The translations under genes and the position numbers were made by a program. From assembly GCA_013360825.1 (NCBI GenBank), contig JABWAY010000225.1, positions 1 to 6,888 on the forward strand: a DNA stretch of 6,888 nt, in the 5' to 3' direction. Positions 1 to 6,888 of the stretch are shown here, one piece after another (positions within the stretch are counted from its first letter, which is position 1; each line of letters begins with the position of its first letter). Source of the DNA: Candidatus Brocadiia bacterium (GTDB taxonomy: Bacteria; Planctomycetota; MHYJ01; WSZJ01). Below the pieces are notes generated by a model. It was not told where the DNA came from. It made no database searches and saw only the letters and a list, made by a program, of their open reading frames with translations.

Positions 1-60
1 TCGTGATGGCGCCGCCAGCCGTCGGCCGTGGGGAAGGCGGTGACGAAGGCGAGGGTGAGC

Positions 61-1029
61 GTGTCGATCGGCGGAGTGTGCCGCCGGCGCGAGCGCATCA
101 GCGCGGCGGCCGCCTTGCGGACGCTCGAAGAACCCCGCGTGCTTGAAGCCGTCAAGGCCCGCCTGGCCCAGGGCAACCTCAGCGCCTATGAGCGAGTGCA
201 GTGTTACCGCGCGCTGGGCGAGCTTGCCCTGCCCGAAGCCCAGCAACTGGCCGAGCGCGAGCGGGAAGCCGCGCCCCCGGACAGCCTGGTCCAGTTTTTC
301 GCCGAAGACGCCCTGCTGCGCTCGCTGCTCGCGGCCGAGTTCTCCCAGCCGGCCTGGACGCGCTACCAGCGGCGGCGCAAGGAGGCGCCGCAGGTGGAGT
401 TGCGGGTGCTGCACGCCGCGCTGTCGGAACTGGCGCAGCCCGGGGCCATGGACCGGACCCTGGCGGAACTCCGCAGCCGGGCCGTCGAGCCGCGCGAAGC
501 GCGAAAGCGCCTCGACCAGGTCCACCGGGGCATGGCCGAGAAGGCCCAGGCCCTCGAACGTCCCGGAACCCCGCTGGCCCCGGGCGAAATCCGGCCCGGC
601 CTCGCCGTCCGGGTCCGGTCGCTCGGCCAGGACGGGATCGTGACGGCGATCCGCGGAAAAGGGGGAAGGGCCGCCGTGAACTGCTCCGGGATGGACGTCG
701 AGGTGGCCTTCGAGGACCTGGTGCGCGGGGAATCCCCGCCGCCGGTCCCCGCCGCCCGCCGCGAGCCGAAGCCGCCGGTCGCCGGGCCGCGCGAAATCGA
801 TCTGCGCGGACTGCGGGTCGAGGAGGCGCTCCGGCTGCTAGCCGGCGAAATCGACGACTGCCTGATGGCCGGTTCCCCCTCCGTCCGCATCATCCACGGA
901 TTCGGCACGGGGGCCCTCTCGCAGGCCTGCACCGAGTGGCTGCGGCGGCATCCCCAGGTCGAGGGATTCCGCCACGGCAAGCCGGAGGAGGGGGGCGGCG
1001 GCGTCACGGTCGCCTCCTTCCGCGCCTGA
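61..1029 (+). CDS. Smr-domain protein with KOW-like domain (MutS2 C-terminal half, no ATPase)
   Basis: The last ~75 residues are a clear Smr domain: IDLRGLR near residues 246-252, the HGFGTGAL motif near 279-286, and a closing Gly-rich GGGGVTVASF. Just before it, about residues 178-221, is the small beta-rich KOW-like module that precedes Smr in MutS2 (GLAVRVRSLGQDGIV and onward), joined by a Pro-rich linker. The first ~165 residues are helical; segments such as ISAAAALRTLEEPRVLEA resemble HEAT repeats. The MutS Walker ATPase and clamp are absent. In known families Smr is a nicking nuclease domain acting on branched DNA, or on RNA at collided ribosomes; which applies here is not visible. The frame is open from base 7, with GTG codons at 28, 40, 55 and 61. 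I chose 61 because GAGGG at 51-55 sits 5 nt upstream. The start is uncertain: GTG 40 overlaps a frame-2 TGA (GTGA), and a minus-strand frame also crosses this end. No terminator follows the stop. Confidence 0.75.
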   Translation: MSIGGVCRRRERISAAAALRTLEEPRVLEAVKARLAQGNLSAYERVQCYRALGELALPEAQQLAEREREAAPPDSLVQFFAEDALLRSLLAAEFSQPAWTRYQRRRKEAPQVELRVLHAALSELAQPGAMDRTLAELRSRAVEPREARKRLDQVHRGMAEKAQALERPGTPLAPGEIRPGLAVRVRSLGQDGIVTAIRGKGGRAAVNCSGMDVEVAFEDLVRGESPPPVPAARREPKPPVAGPREIDLRGLRVEEALRLLAGEIDDCLMAGSPSVRIIHGFGTGALSQACTEWLRRHPQVEGFRHGKPEEGGGGVTVASFRA

Positions 1030-1102
1030 GCGGCCCCGCGCCGCGGTCCGCCGACCCCGGCACCGGTCACGCCGCCGATCGACCGACCCCGGCTCCGCGA
1101 AC

Positions 1103-1339
1103 TCAGGCTTTCCGCGCTTCTCCCAGCGCCCAGTGCTTCGAAAATTCCTGCTCCGTCGAGGGGAGCATCATTTCCGGCCGGAAGAGCACCTTGACGACGG
1201 GGTCCGGCGTGAGCGTCGTCTCGCCGGTCATCGGGATGTGGGTCACGATCCTGCAGACCGACATGTCGTCCCCGCACTCGTAGTACATCCAGGCTTCGCC
1301 TTTCATCGGGACGAACTGCGAAGTCTTCAGAAATTTCAT
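1103..1339 (-). CDS. small conserved-looking protein of unknown function, 78 aa
   Basis: I do not recognise the family. The start is ATG at 1339, beginning MKFLKTSQFVPMKGEAWMYY, and not the in-frame ATG seven codons upstream, because a strong AAGGAG lies 6 nt before 1339. The protein has no signal peptide or membrane segment. It has two Cys (in ECGDDMSVCRIV), many Met residues, a Thr/Pro-rich middle (TGETTLTPDPVVKVLFRPEM) and an aromatic-charged end (EQEFSKHW). The alternating hydrophobic pattern suggests a small beta-rich, probably cytoplasmic domain. It converges on the Smr gene across a 73-nt gap and is divergent from the acyl-CoA dehydrogenase gene. Its leader holds a 5-bp hairpin (CGGGC/GCCCG at 1354-1368). 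The strong ribosome binding site and normal composition make it a credible gene; function is unknown. Confidence 0.72.
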   Translation of the reverse strand: MKFLKTSQFVPMKGEAWMYYECGDDMSVCRIVTHIPMTGETTLTPDPVVKVLFRPEMMLPSTEQEFSKHWALGEARKA

Positions 1340-1345
1340 GGGAGT

Positions 1346-1351
1346 CTCCTT
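1346..1351 (-). promoter_or_regulatory. ribosome binding site of the 78-aa gene
   Basis: On the minus strand AAGGAG ends 6 nt before the ATG at 1339. It decides the start in favour of the internal ATG over the upstream in-frame ATG at 1360, which would overlap this site. Confidence 0.75.
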
Positions 1352-1462
1352 GCCGGGCATTCTGCCCGCGTGCCGGCGGTTTGCCCACGAGAAGCTGCGG
1401 AATTTCCCCCGGCCGCCCCCGACGCCACGCGCGCGGACGGGCGCGCGCGCATGCGGACTTTG

Positions 1463-1491
1463 TTCACGCCCCCGCCCGCCACCGCTACAAT
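1463..1491 (+). promoter_or_regulatory. sigma-70-type promoter of the acyl-CoA dehydrogenase gene
   Basis: A -10 box TACAAT (1486-1491, five of six consensus bases) is preceded by TTCACG (1463-1468, four of six) with a 17-nt spacer. TTGTTC at 1460 is an alternative -35, but its spacer would be 20 nt. Transcription would start near base 1498, giving a short leader of about 20 nt before ATG 1517. It stands out in otherwise very GC-rich sequence. Confidence 0.5.
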
Positions 1492-1516
1492 CGATGCACT
1501 CCAGCGGAGCCCCACC

Positions 1517-2737
1517 ATGCCGTTCTTCACGTCAGATCAGGCCGACGCCCTCCACGCCCTCCACCGCTCCGACCCGTCCCACCGCGACCTGGTCGATTTC
1601 CTTTCGGGACCGCTCGCCTCTTTCGCCGCGGAAAAGGTCGCCCCGCGCGCCGCCGCGAACGACCACGACGAAGTCTTCGCCGCAGACAACTTCCACGCCC
1701 TCGGCGACCTCGGCCTCATGTCCCTGCCGTTCCCGGAAAAGTACTCGGGAATGGGCGCCTGCTTCTCCTACCTCGTCGCCGGGATCGAAACCCTCGCCAA
1801 GGCCGACGCGGGCTTCGCCCTCGCCGTCGCCATCCACGGCACCATGACCGACGGGATCTACCGCTTCGCCAGCGACGCCCTCAAGGACCGCTACGTCCCG
1901 AAACTCGCCACCGGGGAATGGATCGGAGCGTTCGCGCTCACCGAGTCGACCTCGGGATCGGATGCGAAATGCATGCGCACGGCCTGGACGCGCGACGCCG
2001 CCACCGGCGACTACATCCTGAACGGCACCAAGTACTGGATCACGAACGGCCTTTCCGCGGACGTCTTCTTCGTCATGGCCAAGGGGCCCGACGGGCAGGT
2101 GAGCGCCTTCGCCGTGGAGAAAGGGTGGAAGGGTTCGTTTGAGCAGCACAAGATCGAGGACAAGATGGGCGTCCGCGGTTCGAACACCGCCGAACTCGTC
2201 TTCTCCGACTACCGCGTCCCGAAGGCCCACCTGATCGGGGCGGAAGGGAAGGGGTTCAGCTACGCGATGCACATGCTGAACGGCGGCCGCGTCACGATCG
2301 GCGGCTGGGCGACCGGCATCGCGCAGGGCGCGTACGAGAAGTTCATGAAGTACGCGCACGAGCGGGAACTCTTCGGAAAAAAACTGATCGATCTCGACAA
2401 CACGAAACGCGAAATCGCGGAGATGCAGGTCGCGATCCGCGGCGGACGGCTCCTCTCCTACGACGCCGCCTTCTGGAAATCCCAGGGCGCCGACGTCCAG
2501 GTCAAGGCGGCCGTCGCCAAGATCGCGGCCACAGACGCCTCCTTCCGCGTCTCGGAGCGCGCAATCCAGCTCGCCGGGGGGTACGGCTACGTCATCGACT
2601 CCCGCATCGAGCGCCACCTGCGCGACGCGCTGCTCGGCCGCATCGGAGAGGGCGCCAACGAGGTCCTCAAGATCGTGGTGATCGCGCGCGGGCTCGAGCG
2701 GGAATTCGGCGAACACCCCGTCCGGGAAGTCTGGTAG
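1517..2737 (+). CDS. acyl-CoA dehydrogenase (FAD-dependent)
   Basis: This 406-residue flavoenzyme would catalyse alpha,beta-dehydrogenation of an acyl-CoA thioester in the cytoplasm and pass electrons to electron-transfer flavoprotein, as in fatty-acid or branched-chain amino-acid breakdown. All three family regions are present: the helical N-terminal domain (about 25-135), the beta middle domain (about 137-235) and the helical C-terminal domain (about 245-395). Visible motifs are FALTESTSGSDA (139-150, the flavin/substrate signature, with Ser where Pro is usual), KYWITNG (172-178), ERELFGKKL (282-290), QLAGGYGY (351-358) and RDALLGRIGEG (369-379). Glu378 in IGEG aligns with the catalytic base of medium-chain acyl-CoA dehydrogenase. 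The length is typical and the gene is intact. ATG 1517 has GGAG 7 nt upstream (1506-1509), and the alignable protein begins there although the frame is open further back. Chain-length specificity cannot be read from sequence. No ETF, thiolase or enoyl-CoA hydratase gene is in the window. Confidence 0.95.
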   Translation: MPFFTSDQADALHALHRSDPSHRDLVDFLSGPLASFAAEKVAPRAAANDHDEVFAADNFHALGDLGLMSLPFPEKYSGMGACFSYLVAGIETLAKADAGFALAVAIHGTMTDGIYRFASDALKDRYVPKLATGEWIGAFALTESTSGSDAKCMRTAWTRDAATGDYILNGTKYWITNGLSADVFFVMAKGPDGQVSAFAVEKGWKGSFEQHKIEDKMGVRGSNTAELVFSDYRVPKAHLIGAEGKGFSYAMHMLNGGRVTIGGWATGIAQGAYEKFMKYAHERELFGKKLIDLDNTKREIAEMQVAIRGGRLLSYDAAFWKSQGADVQVKAAVAKIAATDASFRVSERAIQLAGGYGYVIDSRIERHLRDALLGRIGEGANEVLKIVVIARGLEREFGEHPVREVW

Positions 2738-2774
2738 GGCGCCCGCGCAGGGCCCGCCCGGATCCGCCGCCGAC

Positions 2775-2807
2775 AAAAAAAGCCCCGGACGCTTCCGCGC
2801 CCGGGGC
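2775..2807 (-). terminator. intrinsic terminator of the 1237-aa pseudopilin gene
   Basis: Read on the minus strand, GCCCCGGGCGC pairs with GCGTCCGGGGC to make an 11-bp stem (one G-U pair) closed by a GGAA tetraloop of the GNRA class. Seven T's follow. The hairpin begins 21 nt after the pseudopilin stop codon. On the plus strand the hairpin has no T-run after it, so it should not stop transcription from the acyl-CoA dehydrogenase gene. Confidence 0.9.
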
Positions 2808-2828
2808 CCGTCCGCCCGCCGATTCCGC

Positions 2829-6542
<3,714 letters not shown>

Positions 6543-6548
6543 GTTTGT

Positions 6549-6553
6549 CTCCT
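6549..6553 (-). promoter_or_regulatory. ribosome binding site of the pseudopilin gene
   Basis: AGGAG on the minus strand ends 6 nt before ATG 6542. The sequence immediately upstream, TCCTATCCAGGA, can fold as a 4-bp hairpin that would cover most of the site. Whether this matters in vivo cannot be judged from sequence. Confidence 0.7.
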
Positions 6554-6591
6554 GGATAGGACCGGGTTTTCGACGACCCCATAGGCGTCGG

Positions 6592-6632
6592 GGCCCGGTA
6601 AGCGTTGGGGGACCAGAAGCAAGATCCGGGCC
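6592..6632 (-). promoter_or_regulatory. inverted repeat in the pseudopilin leader
   Basis: GGCCCGG at 6592-6598 and CCGGGCC at 6626-6632 are perfect 7-bp inverted arms separated by 27 nt. They lie in the region expected to be transcribed as the 5' leader. No T-run follows on the minus strand, so it does not look like a finished terminator. It may be a leader stem-loop with a regulatory or stabilising role, or chance in GC-rich DNA. Confidence 0.35.
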
Positions 6633-6640
6633 ATGATGAA

Positions 6641-6730
6641 TTTTCTTAATCGATACAAGTCAATGCCAATGATGCAGTTGCAGCGTGCGTGAACATTCTT
6701 AATCACAATAATTAAGAAGATTAATGCTCT
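6641..6730 (-). promoter_or_regulatory. AT-rich promoter/operator island with TTCTTAAT repeats
   Basis: This 90-bp stretch is about one third G+C, in sharp contrast to its surroundings, and lies upstream of the pseudopilin start. TTCTTAATC occurs at 6643-6651 and 6696-6704 (direct repeat, 53 bp apart, close to five helical turns). ATTAAGAA at 6711-6718 is the inverted copy, forming an 8-bp palindrome with a 7-nt spacer. A minus-strand TTGACT (plus AGTCAA at 6658-6663) is a good -35 match, but no convincing -10 lies at the right distance, so the exact promoter is not resolved. The palindrome suggests a dimeric regulator (inference). Confidence 0.55.
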
Positions 6731-6795
6731 GGGCGTTACTCAGGAGGCGACATGTTACCCGGGCGTAGCGACCGCCGGCTGCCCGCTCAGCCAAC

Positions 6796-6827
6796 AAAAA
6801 AGCCCCGGACGCTCGCGCGCCCGGGGC
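6796..6827 (-). terminator. intrinsic terminator of the upstream paralogue
   Basis: It has the same 11-bp stem as the terminator at 2775-2807, with a GCGA tetraloop (again GNRA class) and six T's on the minus strand. Only two of 26 hairpin bases differ between the two, both in the loop. The hairpin starts 19 nt after the stop codon of the partial gene at the right edge, so it insulates the pseudopilin gene from that gene. Confidence 0.9.
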
Positions 6828-6846
6828 TCCCGATGGTCCCGAAAGA

Positions 6847-6888
6847 CTACTTCTTGGCTTCCGCGCTGCTGAGACGGTAGAAGGTGAC
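6847..6888 (-). CDS. C-terminal end of a probable pseudopilin paralogue (partial)
   Basis: Only the last 13 codons and a TAG stop are inside the window; the gene enters from the right edge. The tail reads VTFYRLSSAEAKK, against VTYFRLASTESRK for the 1237-residue protein. Seven of 13 residues are identical and the rest are mostly conservative (Y/F swaps, S/A/T, R/K). Together with the nearly identical terminator and the same strand, this supports a tandem paralogue. The stretch is short, so the family call is an inference; only the end of an open frame is directly seen. Confidence 0.6.
   Translation of the reverse strand, partial: VTFYRLSSAEAKK

Noticed and set aside
1051..1093. 11-bp direct repeat CCGACCCCGGC in the gap between the Smr gene and the 78-aa gene
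   Set aside because: It is a low-complexity GC-rich sequence with only two copies. There is no T-run or hairpin, so it is neither a terminator nor a convincing repeat element.
1441..1455. 15-nt alternating purine-pyrimidine run (mostly GC) upstream of the -35 box, possible Z-DNA
   Set aside because: Such short runs are expected in DNA of this composition, and nothing ties it to function.
1532..2776. A 414-codon minus-strand frame opposite the acyl-CoA dehydrogenase gene
   Set aside because: Its composition is Gly/Val/Asp/Arg-rich without motifs, and the opposite strand encodes a complete, well-conserved enzyme. It is a shadow frame.
6650..6670. Possible sigma-54 promoter on the minus strand (TTGGCATTGACTTGTAT), attractive because pilin genes often use sigma-54
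   Set aside because: The -24 and -12 elements are one base too close and the essential GC of the -12 element is GT. It does not meet the strict spacing of that promoter class.
6543..6700. c-di-GMP (GEMM) riboswitch in the pseudopilin leader, suggested by TTCACGCACGCTGCAA on the minus strand
   Set aside because: Only a short stretch resembles the conserved core. The remaining conserved segments and the stem arrangement are missing.
6742..6880. Small plus-strand frame (ATG 6752, 42 codons) preceded by a perfect AGGAGG at 6742-6747
   Set aside because: The spacing is short (4 nt), the frame runs through the terminator hairpin and is antisense to the end of the paralogue, and its product is Pro/Arg-rich without pattern. 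It is probably chance, although the AGGAGG is notable.

Overview
The window is GC-rich DNA with strong G/C at codon third positions, from a bacterium I cannot place to genus. A very large GspK-type pseudopilin fused to a LamG-like domain, with a paralogue beside it, would fit the PVC superphylum (Planctomycetota and relatives). That is inference from architecture, not a marker-gene result.

Layout. (1) Bases 61-1029, plus strand: a helical, HEAT-like region followed by a KOW-like and an Smr domain, that is, the C-terminal half of a MutS2 protein without the MutS ATPase. (2) Bases 1103-1339, minus strand: a 78-residue protein of unknown function with a textbook ribosome binding site. It converges on the Smr gene and diverges from the next gene. 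(3) Bases 1517-2737, plus strand: a complete acyl-CoA dehydrogenase with a recognisable promoter just upstream. (4) Bases 2829-6542, minus strand: a 1237-residue exported pseudopilin. It has a prepilin-type N-terminus, the two INVN motifs of GspK separated by a long Gly/Ser linker, and a C-terminal LamG-like beta-sandwich. (5) Bases 6543-6846: a structured leader, an AT-rich regulatory island with repeated TTCTTAAT elements, and a terminator. (6) Bases 6847-6888, minus strand: the last 13 codons of another gene, whose tail resembles the tail of the 1237-residue protein.

How it fits together. The most distinctive part is the right half. Two probable paralogues lie head-to-tail on the minus strand. 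Each ends about 20 nt before an almost identical intrinsic terminator (11-bp stem, GNRA tetraloop, U-tract), and the complete one has its own AT-rich upstream region. They look like separately transcribed members of a tandem family of pilus-tip-like or surface proteins. The left half is ordinary housekeeping or metabolic sequence with no evident link to the pseudopilin genes.
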